Assembly (NCBI RefSeq): GCF_963676685.1
Contig: NC_092356.1
Span: 46,029,601 to 46,093,600, forward strand
Reading direction: 5' to 3'
From: Mytilus edulis
Taxonomy: Eukaryota; Mollusca; Bivalvia; Mytilida; Mytilidae
DNA: 64,000 nucleotides
This document shows, piece after piece, positions 24,560 through 35,665 of this stretch (positions are counted from its first letter, which is position 1; the number at the start of each line of letters is the position of its first letter). Both the position numbers and the translations under genes were made by a program. A model generated the notes under the pieces. The model worked only from the letters and a program-made list of their open reading frames with translations, did no database searches and was not told where the DNA came from.

Positions 24560-24645
24560 AGCTGACTATGCGGGGCTTTTTCTAATTATTGGGGGCATTA
24601 TGATGACCTATAGTTGCTAATGTTTGTGTCATATAGTCACAGAGT
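24560..24645 (-). repeat. R1 repeat remnant (reverse)
   Basis: Short match to the reversed R1 family (tgacctatagttgctaatgt). It overlaps the end of the SAM-like ORF. Confidence 0.35.
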
Positions 24646-24826
24646 CATCCTCATCGCTTCCCTCAATCTTTATTCTATCACCAATAGTTTCAACACCTAG
24701 TCTGATCAAGTCTTGATTAGTAAGGTGCTGAAAAGTGTCATCTTCTATCCTATCATCTTTAAACTTTTTAATTTGAAAGATTTGCAGATGAAGTTCTGCA
24801 AGAGCACGTTGTATAGCAGACGACAT
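24629..24826 (-). CDS. Short SAM-domain-like ORF
   Basis: A 65-residue frame whose centre reads DRIEDDTFQHLTNQDLIRLG then VETIGDRIKI, the helix pattern of a sterile alpha motif (L-T-x-x-D-L-x-x-L-G-x-x-x-x-G-x-R). SAM domains mediate protein-protein contacts. The frame is shorter than a complete domain, as the first helix is only partly present. In molluscs such sequences often form the N-terminus of transposon proteins, and this one lies among mobile DNA. It may be an orphan exon or remnant. I could not find a partner exon. Confidence 0.35.
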   Translation of the reverse strand: MSSAIQRALAELHLQIFQIKKFKDDRIEDDTFQHLTNQDLIRLGVETIGDRIKIEGSDEDDSVTI

Positions 24827-25099
24827 GTTGACAGTATTAAAATAAACCCGAAAAAATTATACATGTTTTCGGTTATTTTCGGAAGTCTACCACCACCACA
24901 TAATGAAAAAAAGCACTGAAAGTAATTGATTAACCACCTAGTATAATATTTTTTTAACCAAACATAAAACATTTTGACCACTGATCATACAGTTGTTTGA
25001 ACTGAACATAATATTTATTTTACTGAACATAATGATCAGTCAACAGAACATAATATTTACTTCACTCAACATAATGATAACAGTACTGATAATAAAGCG

Positions 25100-25540
25100 C
25101 TGCGCTTTAGCGCATGATACGTTCGTTGCTCTTTTAACTTGTTTTTGAAAGTGTTAGTTATTGTCCCAAAATTGGAAAATCCCCCTTTTTTAAAGCATAA
25201 AAATTCATAACACGGAAATGTAAAATCTTAAATTTATAAAAATTGAAAGGGAGCTTACATCAATAGATATAAACAATTCACCAAAGTTTCATGGACATTG
25301 GTGAAAGCCTTTTTGAGTTATTGTCCGAAGTGTTAAAATCCCCCCTTTTTTTATGAATAAAGCCCCATAAATCCAAAACTTAAAATCTAAAATTTATAAA
25401 AATTGAAAGGGAGCTTACATCAATAGATATAAACAATTCACCAAAGTTTCATGGACATTGGTGAAAGCGTTTTTGAGTTATTGTCCGAAGTGTGGAAGAC
25501 GGACCCCCCTTTTTTATGAATAAAGCCACATAATGAGAAA
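25100..25540 (+). repeat. Tandem repeat, about 175-bp unit
   Basis: Two and a half units with AAAATTGAAAGGGAGCTTAC, ATCAATAGATATAAACAATT and TTTCATGGACATTGGTGAAA. It starts with 'tttagcgcatgatacgt' like the array at 13770-14780, so both are variants of one repeat class. Confidence 0.7.
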
Positions 25541-25549
25541 TCTACATAA

Positions 25550-25700
25550 TATAATAACATGTTGACAGAAGATATTTTCAAAAGTACTGAATATAAAGAC
25601 AAAAGTATATTGATTAAAGTGCTGAATATAAAGACAAAAGTATATTGATTAAAGTGCTGAATATAAAGACAAAAGTATATTGATTAAAGTGCTGAATATA
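25550..25700 (+). repeat. Short tandem repeat, about 42-bp unit
   Basis: 'aagacaaaagtatattgattaaagtgctgaatat' recurs three times (about 25597-25700). It has no coding value; the two overlapping ORFs downstream are AT-rich shadows. Confidence 0.7.
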
Positions 25701-26289
25701 ATACCAGATCTGCACAATATAATGATTATTCTACTGATCATTATGATGTTATTGCTCAACATAATTGTTATACTACTGAACCATGTGAACATAATAAAAA
25801 GGGCACTCATAATCGAGAAAAAAACGCTGAAAATAATTAAATGTTCACAGCATATACTAAATATGAACAACGGAAGACAGCTATCACAAATAGATTCTGG
25901 GTGCATCTGTGACTGGGAAATGTGTTGGTCTGGAACCACACACACACAATAAACAGTACGGACTCTGTCTCTGACTAGCTCTTGTAACAAAAGACGACTC
26001 TAGTTAGCGCGATGTATAATTTAATAAGTTCAGCATGGAATACAATTGTACAGAATTGGGACTGCTCAGTGTAATACTAAATCCGATTTGCCATATCAAA
26101 ATAACAACATAGTTTATATAACAAACCAAAACTACTTGTACTTGACAAATATTTCTCTAAATGAGTGAGAAAATTCAAATAAGGGATAACAGAAAAATTA
26201 ACACATACATGTAGATAATAATTAACAATTATAGAACATACAGACTTATTTATGGGATTAAAGCCTTGGCTTGTCAAATACGAATAATC

Positions 26290-26475
26290 TGAGACTACTA
26301 TAACATGACATTAAATGGCGACATTTTACTTCAAAATGATCTATTATTCCTGAGACTACTATGACACATTGTGTTATAGTAGTCTCAGGAATAATAGATC
26401 ATTTTGAAGTAAATTGTGTCAGTAGTCTCAGGAATAATAGATCATTTTGAAGTAAAATGTCGCCATTTAAAAAAA
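26290..26475. repeat. Long hairpin with 37-bp perfect arms
   Basis: Arms 26326-26362 and 26376-26412 are exact complements separated by 13 bases. A further copy of the right arm follows at 26424-26455 and continues into ATGTCGCCATTTA, which complements AAATGGCGACAT at 26313-26324. Confidence 0.9.
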
Positions 26476-26827
26476 ACAAATTAAAACATGAAATTATATT
26501 AGCTTAATCTTCTAAACTTGACTTAAATCTTGCACAATAAAAATATCAAAATCCCTAGTGAAATATTGCAAATATAACAAAATCACTGGTTTTACAAAAT
26601 CTTTAACAAAATGTCCAAAAAGTATCAAAATCAATGTTTGTCCATTTTTCCACTGTGACACAGCTATGGCGTTCCATATTCCTTGTCTGTCCTATTATAT
26701 TCATATATGGTATTTGAAATGAAAATAAGCACAAAACCAGTCATTTTAAAACAATTAAGATCCTATCAAGGAACCCTTTTAAGGTGACTATATCAGAGAC
26801 AAAAACAAAATGTATACAATAGATATA

Positions 26828-27135
26828 AAAAAAGAAGATGTGGTATGATTGCCAAATAGACAAAAGAGGGACGAAAGATACCAAAGGGACAGTCAAACTC
26901 ATAACAAGACTCTCCACAAGAGACCAAAATGACAGAAATTACCAACAATAGGTCACCGCACGGCCGTCAACAATGAGCAAAGTCCATACCGCATAGTCAG
27001 CTATAAAACTTAAAAGGCCCCGAAATATAACGAGAAAACTAACGGCTTATTCATGTACAAAAAATGAACGAAAAACAAATTGAACACATAAACAAACAAC
27101 CACTGAATAAGTATACAAGACAAAAAGAAAAGGAC
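26828..27135 (+). repeat. Interspersed repeat R1
   Basis: Carries the hallmark order AAGAAGATGTGGTATGATTG, ATAGGTCACCGCACGGCC, CAACAATGAGC, CATACCGCATAGTCAGCTAT, AACTAACGGC and CATAAACAAAC. This is one of the most abundant repeats in mussel DNA. Other copies here include 36180-36297, 37150-37510, 41962-42215, 49232-49430, 52225-52520 and 63768-64000 (plus), and 30775-30960, 47290-47410 and 50810-50945 (minus). Confidence 0.85.
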
Positions 27136-27447
27136 AGTACAAAATATGTTAAGAATCTAATCTAAAATAAAAATGAAAATAATCCTCGTACAAAATAAAT
27201 ATTTATATATAAAAAAGGTGACTAGATGCTCTGCAAGGGTAATTAGCATATTTCGAATTTTACTTGATATGTTTTCGACCAGTAATTTAAAAAAAATAAT
27301 AAATACATATTTGAACAATAAAACAAAGAATTTTTCATCATAGGATCGGGATATTGTAACTTGATAAAGGAATTCGAATGTGAAATGGTGGTAGCTAACC
27401 ACGGATCCAAGAAAAGACACGTATTATATGTCAATAAACACGATATT

Positions 27448-28120
27448 AAAATAAGAAGATGTGGTATAATTTCCAATGAGATTTCTGTTTACTACAAGCT
27501 ATAACTACTGGAAGAAAAAGCTCCAGTAAAATTAAATGTTATCAAGGATTGGAGAGGCCTTGTTATCTGAAAGACAGAGAAAACAACATGATTTTTTTGA
27601 TATTGGGAACTTTTCAATATTCCCAACTATAGAATCCGACAAATTAACGAAAAAGTTTTTTTTTTAGTGAGAACAACATTTTATCAAACCATATTTATAT
27701 CTTCAATATAAAAATAAGGAGATGTGATAGGATTTTCAAAGTTAAAAAAATAAATGGATTTAAGCAATTATAGTCGTCAATAACAGGTTTCGACATGAAA
27801 AATAAGAATTAATACACAAACTGACGGCCTTATTCATAATAAAACAATTTACGAAAAACATATATGACATACACGAAAAAACGACAAACACTGAACTACG
27901 GGCTTTTGACTTAAAACAGGTACATACAGAATTTGGCAGGGTTAAAAATGTCTGTGTGCGCTCATTTCTAAAAAAAAAAAAAAAAAACCTATCACAACAC
28001 AAGACCAAACTATAAAAAAAAAATCAGTTGAATGATCGGATCATCATTTAATACTATCAATGACGATATCAGATCAGGTGCGGGATCCAAACCACGGAAC
28101 ACCCACAAAATAAAAAAAAA
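27448..28120 (+). repeat. Diverged, interrupted R1 repeat
   Basis: Starts 'agaagatgtggtataatttc' and resumes with the ACGGCCTTATTCAT, ACGAAAAACA, GACAAACACTGAA and GGTACATACA parts near 27820-27935, ending near the 'gggatccaaac' segment at 28082. Confidence 0.55.
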
Positions 28121-28915
28121 ATCGAAAAACATGAATGGGGTTTCAATCACCAACACTCCCTCTCCCCTCATGCCGGATCCGCTCAGGCATACTCAACTTT
28201 TGAGTGTGTAATTTAGGTATAAAAAATTGATTACAATACAAAATAACTAACTGATATTAAATTGTAACAGAAACAGGAGAGAAAATCATTCCAGACATGG
28301 GTTGCAGCATTGGATTACAGTAGTTTTAATAAATATTTATATGACAGAAGTATCATGGAAAACATAAACTAATCATGAATGTGGCAGAAGAGATAGTACA
28401 CGGTTTATGTTCTTCTCATAGATATTGTTTAGGAAGGCTCAGAGTGATTGTACAGTAAACTTGCAAGCGATTGTACAGTCAATAAAAATATCCGACATGA
28501 AGAAAATGTAGATATTTGGATTTCTACTGGAACAATGACTTCAAAACGTTCAGACAGGTACGACTATATATCAGAAAAGGTACATGTGGAAATTCAGGTA
28601 GCAAACATTGATTTTTCGATGTTTTTTTTATACATTTTTCGATGTTTTTTTATACATTTTTGATCGCTGTTGTGTGACAAATTTGATCGTTTCACATGGA
28701 GCTCCATCATTCTAAGGAAAACGTTTGGATGCACATAGCTTTCTTATTATTTTATTGGTTCTTTATAAGAATATTTTAGAAAACTTGAAGCAGAAACGTT
28801 AAATAGCTATATATAGTAACATAAGAGTTCATCAAATTTTCATCAAGCAACTTGTTATTTTGCAAATGTCGGGGCCCCTTTTGACAGTCTCTCGAATGAC
28901 CAAATTATTAGAAAA

Positions 28916-29225
28916 CCGTACAGTTCCGTTTCCACGCTATGGTACTGGTCTCTCCGAATAGAATCACACTTTCACTGCGCTCTCGCTATAATGATACAGC
29001 GACCTTTGCGATCTTACCACGACCTTAGTGCGAACTCACTAATACCTGATTCCACCACGATTGCTTTGAACATGTTCAAAGTTGTATACGCTCATCACGA
29101 ACTTGAAGACCTCACCATGACCGTGATACGACCTTACTGTGATCTTCAAGATCGCACTACGATCGTCAACATTTGCATTTTGTCACAGATCGTAGTGCGA
29201 TCGTTGCCTAGTGTGACCGCGGAGT
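28916..29225. repeat. Solo end of the CpG-phased fold-back family
   Basis: Same words and order as 17060-17340, including 'tttgaacatgttcaaagttg' and 'gatcgtagtgcgatcg', ending 'cctagtgtgaccgcgg'. It is a truncated and diverged copy. Confidence 0.7.
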
Positions 29226-29679
29226 TAAACTTTATTAGTTCAATAGAGCCACATGAGCTTAACAAAACAATATTACTTCCCTTAGCCCCATATGTTTACC
29301 ATTTCCTGGTAACAGGACTCAATTTGGCAAAAAAGAGGGAAAGTGCAGAGTATATAAATTAGCCAGATTATGTTTAATAAAAAGAAATAATATAGATATT
29401 CAGACATTTAAAACTTTTTTCAGTTTAAAAAAACAAATAAAAATAGTGTTCAAAAGTAAACTTTCGTTAAAAAAATATGGATTATTTGAAGAAAAAAAAA
29501 ACAACAAATTGCACACATTTAAAGAACATTTTATATATAAAACAGAATTTACAAATAATTTAACATAAAACAGATTATGTTTATCTGTTTAAATTTTAAT
29601 ACAAAAAAGTTATGTATTCCTGTCGACAGGAAAAATATGTCCGTAAATCCGAATTTTGAGCGTCCGTCGTCGTTAACTT

Positions 29680-30740
29680 ATAAACAATATTTCTCCTCTG
29701 AAACTACTGGGCCAAATTTAACCAAACTTAGCCACAACCATCATTGGGGTATCTAGTTTAAAAATTGTGTCCGGTGACCCGCCAAACTAACCAAACTAAC
29801 CAAGATGGCCTCCATGGCTAAAAATAGAACATAGGGGTTAAATGTATATTTTGGCTTATCACTCTGAAACCAAAGCATTTAGAGCAAATCTGACAAGGGG
29901 TAAAATTGTTAACTAGGTCAAGATCTATCTGCCCTGAAATTTTCAGATGAATCGGACAATGGGTTGTTGGGTTACTGTCCCTGAATTGGTAATTTTAAGG
30001 AAATTTTGTCCGTTTTCTGTTATTATCTTGAAAATTATTATAGATAGAGATCAACTGTAAACAGCCATTATGTTCACCAAAGTAAGATCTACAAAACAAT
30101 TACATGATTGAAATGGTAAGTTGATCCCTTAAGGAGTTATTGCACTTAATAGTCATTTTTTTACCAATTTTTCGTAAATTTTTTACAAAAATCTTCTACT
30201 CTGAAACTACTGGACCAAATTCGACCAAACTGAGCCAAAATCATTATTAAAGTATATTTTTATATATCTGCTCTAAAATTTTCATATGAATTGTACAACT
30301 GGTTGGTTGGTTGCTGTCCCCCAATTGGTAATTTTTAAAGAAATTTAGCCGTTTTTGGTTATTATCTTGAATGCTATCATATATAGAGATAAACTGCAAA
30401 ATGTTCAGCAAATTAAGATTTACATATAAGTCAACATGACCGAAATGGTCAATTGACCCCTTTAGGAGTTTTTGCCCTTTATAGTCAATTTTTAACAATT
30501 TTCATTAATTTGGTAAATTTGGGTAAGTTTTTACAAAATGTGTTCCTCTGTAACTAAAGGGCCAAGTTCATTACAGATAGAGAAAATTGTAAGTAGCAAG
30601 AATGATGAGTAAAGTATGATCTACGAACAGATCACAATCACAAAAAAACAATTTTGTCATGAATCCATCGTTTTCATTTGTTTAATACACTCATAAACCA
30701 AGGTGCGCAACACAGGCTCTTAAGAGCCTCTAGTTATCCT
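29680..30740 (+). repeat. About 500-bp tandem repeat, two units
   Basis: Units begin 'ctctgaaactactgggccaa' (29696, and a variant near 30200) and contain CCAAGATGGCC, TCTGCCCTGAAATTTTCAGA, GTTATTATCTTGAA and 'gacccctttaggagt'. Partial copies lie at 48460-48790 and 49905-50240. Confidence 0.75.
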
Positions 30741-30774
30741 TCATTGAACTTTTCATGTCGTCCCTTAGGCCGTT

Positions 30775-30960
30775 AGTTTATTTCGTCTTAATTGTTTCAC
30801 ATTTTTTTTGTCGTGGCCTTTTATAACTGATATACAGTATGGGTATTTGTCATTTTTTGTCAAAGGCCGCACGGTTGGTTATAATTGATAATACTACTTC
30901 ATTGATCTCCAGTTGATAGTTGCCAAATTGGCAGTCATACCACATCTCCTTACTTGTTAT
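30775..30960 (-). repeat. R1 repeat, reverse orientation
   Basis: Reads GTCATACCACATCTCC at its right end and GGCCGCACGGTTGG in the middle, the complement of R1. Confidence 0.6.
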
Positions 30961-31019
30961 GATATTGTATACATTTTTCGTACATGACTTTAAATTTCGC
31001 GTCCTGTCTAAACTATATA

Positions 31020-31075
31020 TGAAATATTAGTCGCGTGACGTTAAAATCAAACAACTAACAATCAATCAATTTAAA
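31020..31075 (+). repeat. SINE 3' tail
   Basis: 'gcgtgacgttaaaatcaaac' followed by CAATCAATCAAT, the usual end of mollusc SINEs. The 5' part is not recognisable. Confidence 0.4.
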
Positions 31076-31299
31076 CTCGTGTTTAATAAGTAGAAAATCA
31101 ATTAATTTTTGGGGTTAAAAGGGGGAGGTGGCAGGAGGTCTTTGAATATAAATATGGTGGCCTGGTAAGAGCTGGAATCAATAGGCATGCTTAGCGACAA
31201 GTTGAGACTTTAAAAATAATTAAAAAAATCCGCAAAAAATCGTGCTGCCCCATTCCCGTCCTTAGAATAACAAAAGGTCGTACCCTTACTGTTATTGTT

Positions 31300-32360
31300 C
31301 GTGTGTTTTATTATTTATCCAGCTAGTTGTCCATATAGTGTCCTTCTAAGGAGGCAACTGTTTAATATTCTGGGGGGGGGGGGGGGCTTGATAATCACAA
31401 AAATTAATGGTTTGTTCTGTGGTAGTTTCAAAATGCATAACCTGACTTACAATGCATTGAAAATAAACTCTGCAGGTCTATTCGAAAGTATTAAATGGCA
31501 ACAGATTCTTCATAAAATTCATTTTTTCCCCAAAAAAAGTCGTGAAACACTTCCGAAAAGTTCATATAATAAAATTATTAATATTATTTAAAATATACTT
31601 GAAATGTCTGAAAAAGGGTTTCATTTAACTTGAGCTATATTGTGTCAGATACACATACCTCACTTTTATTACAGGGCAGTAACTACATTGAGGCAAATTT
31701 AATGCTTACGTTATAATTGTATATATACTCAAAATTGGAATAAAAAAGAAGTATCAATTTAGATATTTCTCATCAGACTCGTTATTTTTCCTTAAATCTT
31801 TTATTTATTTATTTATTTCAAAGTCTAATTTTCTGTCAACCAATGTATTCGCTGATACTGTTTTTTCTCTTTAGCCCTTTCTAGCCTATTTTGCTGCAAT
31901 ATACTTGATACATAATTTTCTAAAGTTGTTTTTTTACAATTTTTTATGCCTCAATTATGGGCATTATGTTTTCTGGTCTGTGCGTGCACTCCTCCATCTG
32001 TCTGTCCCACTTCAGGTAAACGTTTGTGGTCAAGGTAGTTTTTAATGAAGTTGAAGTCCAATCAACTTGAAACTTAGTAAACATGTTCCTTTTGTCTTTG
32101 TCTGAGTTGTCATTGTAGATGCTCCTAGCTGTCTTTTTTTAGACGGTCCGAGTTGTCCCAGGACGGATATGTTCTGCAACCAACTAAAATGCCCCAAGTT
32201 TGAACACGTTATTTGATTTCGTGATCACCATACTAACCAAATGAAATGTGAACTACTTTGATATATTTCGTAACTTTTTACCTTAAAAAATCCTGGTCCT
32301 AAGTAGATTTGGAAGTTGTCGTCAGCAAAAGATTAAAACACCGTTCATTGCGGGCATCCG
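31300..32360. other. Non-coding, G-tract and a mollusc interspersed repeat
   Basis: A run of about 16 G lies at 31371-31386. Positions 31945-32130 (CTCAATTATGGGCATTATGT, tctgtctgtcccacttc, ttgaagtccaatcaacttga) look like a common bivalve interspersed repeat. No gene is seen. Confidence 0.4.
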
Positions 32361-32374
32361 TTGTCGTTGATTTC

Positions 32375-32895
32375 TATATTTTATGCAATGTCAATTTCAT
32401 CATGCAATACTTTCTCCGCAATCAGGGGTTCATTAAGGGATACAAACAGTTTGATATTCATGCTTATAATATATAACAGTTACGATTTAAAAATCAATTT
32501 TAATTTAGGTTACAGTAAGAAAAAAACAATATTAGGTAAATGTCATAAAGATATAAACTTTTTAGTATTCTGAATAAAACTGGGGAAAGGAAGGGCGCAG
32601 TAAAATCTTGCCCTTTCCCAGTTTCGCAGTCTCATACATATTTTTTGTTTGAGGCTTAGAAACTGGGGAAGGACGAGGTTCTACCGAGCCCTTCCCCAGT
32701 TTTGCGCCAAGCACAAAAAAAGTTTATTTTGACATTGACCTAATATTGCTTTTATACTGCAACATAAATTAATAAATTGATAGCTATTCAAATCGTAACA
32801 CAAACAAAAGACTTATTTTCATCCCTTCATGAACCCCTGATTGTGGAGATAGTGTGCCATGATGAAATTGACATCGTACACAATAGAGCTTTGTT
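32375..32895. repeat. Palindromic element with two nested hairpins
   Basis: Outer arms (about 32380-32440 and 32828-32890) are complements (ATGTCAATTTCATCATG, CAATCAGGGGTTCAT). Between them are two hairpins with related arms: 32577-32624 (imperfect) and 32660-32702 (AAACTGGGGAAGG and its exact complement). It may be a small fold-back element. Confidence 0.6.
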
Positions 32896-33009
32896 ACAAT
32901 ATTTTATATAAAATAAACACAACTAGTTGCAGTATAAAAACATTTTTTAATTTTTCTGACATTGACCTTATATTGTATGTGTAGAAGTACTTAAAGATGA
33001 CAAAAAGTT

Positions 33010-33487
33010 TAAGTACTGAAAATGATTTAAATTTTCAGTACTGAAAAATGACTGAAATTTTCAGTACTGAAAAATGACTGAAATTTTCAGTACTGAAAAA
33101 TGGCTGAAATTTTCAGTACTGAAAAATGGCTGAAATTTTCAGTACTGAAAAATGGCTGAAATTTTCAGTACTGATAAATGACTGAAATTTTCAGTACTGT
33201 AAACAACTTTTTCTCAACATTACTGAAAATGATATAACAATTTATGTACTGAATAGTGATGTTTCCTAAAAGTACTGTTTATATAGCGGCATTTAATGTA
33301 CTGTTTAGTGATGTTTCCTAAAAGTACTGTTTATATAGCGGCATTTAATGTACTGTTTAGTAATGTTTCCTAAAAGTACTGTTTATATAGCGGCATTTAA
33401 TGTACTGATTAGTAATGTTTCCTAAAAGTACTGTTTTTATAGCGGCATTTAATGTACATGTAAACGCTAGTCAAATTGTTGGTAGTG
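33010..33487 (-). repeat. Right terminal inverted repeat of giant element
   Basis: Reverse complement of 7249-7705 with high identity over its length. It has four 52-bp units instead of three. It ends GTTGGTAGTG followed by TA. Confidence 0.85.
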
Positions 33488-33504
33488 TAAGCGACTGTCA
33501 TACA

Positions 33505-33960
33505 GCCCTTGGATGGTGTAAACTTGCCACAAAAATGTATAGGGTATAATGGTGTATGGCATATGGTGCAATGGTAGAAGGTGTATGGTCCTACGGTGTA
33601 TTGTGTAGGGGAAAGTGTTTAAGGGTGTATGAGGAATGATGTGATTGTGTAACGAGAATATAACATGTAGTTATCAAAGTTTAAAACTATGCAAACTAAT
33701 TTGTGATCAAAATTCGTTTTTGTAAATAAATAAACGATTTCTTTGAAATTAAATTGCATTATTGGTAATTTTGGATGGTGTAGATAGACAGTTTAAGGTG
33801 TATGGTGGAAAGGTGTAACTTGTATGGTGTTTGGTATTTTGGTGTATGGTGAATAGTGTAATGGTGTATGGTGGGAAGTCAAGTTTATACCACCAAAGGA
33901 CTGTACAAGTGAGAGGTGTAGCTATCGACAAAACAAGATTTAATCCACCATTTTCTACAT
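33505..33960 (+). repeat. Degenerate GGTGTATGGT array
   Basis: Many variants of ggtgtatggt and ggtgtaatgg spaced irregularly just outside the right end of the giant element, followed by an R2 fragment. It is probably a decayed short tandem repeat. Confidence 0.6.
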
Positions 33961-34210
33961 AAGATAATGCCTGTACCAATAGTTATTAAAGGAACCAGGA
34001 TTATAATTTAGTACACCAGACGCACGTTTCGTCTGCATAAGACTCATCAGTGACGCTCATATCAAAATAGTTATAAAGCTAAGTCAGGAAAATGACAGTT
34101 GTTGTCCATTTGTTTGATGTGTTTGAGATTTTAATTTTAGCCATGTGATTATGGACTTTCCGTTTTTGTTTTTCCTAGGAGTACAGTATTTTTGAGATTT
34201 TACTTTAACA
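33895..34210 (-). repeat. R2 repeat interrupted by a ribozyme repeat
   Basis: R2 sequence (minus) flanks an insertion of about 33980-34075 that carries the hammerhead ribozyme. ATAGTTAT occurs at both edges (33979-33986 and 34066-34073) and may be a target duplication, although it could also belong to the inserted repeat. Confidence 0.55.
34013..34058 (-). ncRNA. Type I hammerhead ribozyme (intact)
   Basis: On the minus strand: GAGCGTCA, CTGATGA, stem II GTC-TTATGCA-GAC, GAAA, stem III CG/CG around TG, cleavage triplet GTC, then TGGTGT, which pairs with GCGTCA (three Watson-Crick and three G-U pairs). Predicted cleavage lies between 34019 and 34018. The core is complete. Confidence 0.75.
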
Positions 34211-34689
34211 AATTTCTATAGTGACATGAATATCAAGAGTTGCATCCCGTTTATCATTTGACTATTCGAGATATCAAAACTAATTGGAAGTTAATTTCAC
34301 TAGTCTTCCATTAAGACCATCATTGTTTTTTGGTTGGTCCAAATTATGTGTAAGCTTTTGTCATCAGATAACAGTAAGACAACCGAAAACCAAGTAATTT
34401 TCACCATCCTACGAAAGAATGATAAAACTATTGATACCAAAACATTGAAAGAAATACATTTTTTAAATAGGAAATAACGCTACTTTTTAAAATGTTTTGT
34501 CAACATTCTGCAATAACAAGTTATGGTAATGCATTTTCAAGTGCAATCTAAATTGGTCGTAAATGTCGCTAGAAACCCTGATAAACTATAGACCACCTAC
34601 ATGTCAGAAAAGAAGGACATTATTGCCAACATAGATAATAATCGTATTGTAATGAATCTTGAAACGGTTTAACCATAAGGTATGTGTTT

Positions 34690-35665
34690 GGATATTTCTT
34701 CATAAGGTCTTTCCACTTTTCGTGGAAAGACCTTTTGTTTTTCTTCTGATTATTTTTTTTTCCTTTCCGTCTGAGATGCTTTTTTGTCTGACAACATATC
34801 GAATGGATTTTTTGGCCAATGATGTTGTACAGTAATGGGGGTTTCAAAACTCACCCTGTGTGACCGAACACTTATTCTAATAGGAGTTATTTCCCCATGT
34901 CCCCTTTTTCTTGTTATCACTATATCTCTAAAACCGGAAAAGATTTTAGCAAACTGTATTCACCAAATTGTTCGTCTACTCTTGAAAATGATTTGGTTTA
35001 TTTTGACTTGAGTGATCGGAAGACATCTTATGGGAGTTATTTCCCTTTAAAAATTTAAGATAGGCGATTTGTAGGATAAATTCATACGTTATAAGTCGTA
35101 GAGGCCTACAGTCTTTTGATATGAAGTCCTTGGTCCATTTGAAGGAATTGAGATTAAGGTCTAAGTTCAAGGTCATGTTCTAAATTTTGAATTTTGCTTG
35201 TTATCGTTATTCCACAGAAACTGTGACAGTAAATGATATGATGTGTTTGCCAAATAACTGTTTACAATAAGGCGCAACTTACCTATTTCAGTCAAAGTGT
35301 TTTGGTTAACCCCTATAGGAGTTTTCTCCCCTTATGTATTTCAAATCAGTATTTCTCCACAACCATACAAGTGATTGACCTCCGGTCTTCCGTTTTGAGT
35401 TCACTGACCTATGACCTTGAAATTGAGATCAAGGTCGAAGGTCAAGGTCATGTTATAAATTTTGAACTTTGCTAAAAATTATGTTCTGTTCATAATAAAA
35501 CAATTAAGTCTTCTGCATATACCTATTAATCTTATTGTTTTATATCAATTTGAAGAACCAAATTACATCAACAAGGAGTGACATTTTCTAACATCGTTTT
35601 TTAAATTTCATTCTTATTATCGAGGTGGAAAGACCTTCAATTGTTCTCTGAAGAATTGGTTTTTA
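34690..35665 (+). repeat. Mollusc repeat bounded by 'ggaaagacctt'
   Basis: Opens with a 13-bp hairpin (AAGGTCTTTCCAC...GTGGAAAGACCTT, 34705-34736) and closes with 'gaggtggaaagaccttcaat' (35621-35640). The interior has repeated statements such as 'caaggtcatgtt...aaattttgaa'. The antisense ORFs are shadows. Confidence 0.55.

Larger units (their letters stand above)
7249..33487. mobile_element. Giant 26.2-kb TIR element with CACTA-like termini
   Basis: Both ends start CACTACCAACAATTTGACTA reading inward (7249 rightward; 33487 leftward), and each end is preceded by TA on the outside (7247-7248, 33488-33489), consistent with a TA target duplication. The inverted repeats run for about 457 bp (to about 7705) and 478 bp (from about 33010) and contain arrays of a 52-bp unit and a roughly 26-bp unit. 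CACTA termini and sub-terminal repeat arrays are typical of the CMC (CACTA/Mirage/Chapaev) superfamily. No transposase is recognisable inside; the only large coding remnant is a nested LINE. The class is inference. Two oppositely oriented solo ends would be the alternative, but neither copy has a second terminus on its inner side. Confidence 0.65.

Noticed and set aside
7249..33487. Maverick/Polinton as explanation for the 26-kb element
   Set aside because: No protein-primed DNA polymerase, integrase, ATPase or capsid gene is recognisable inside, and the ends do not look like Polinton termini.
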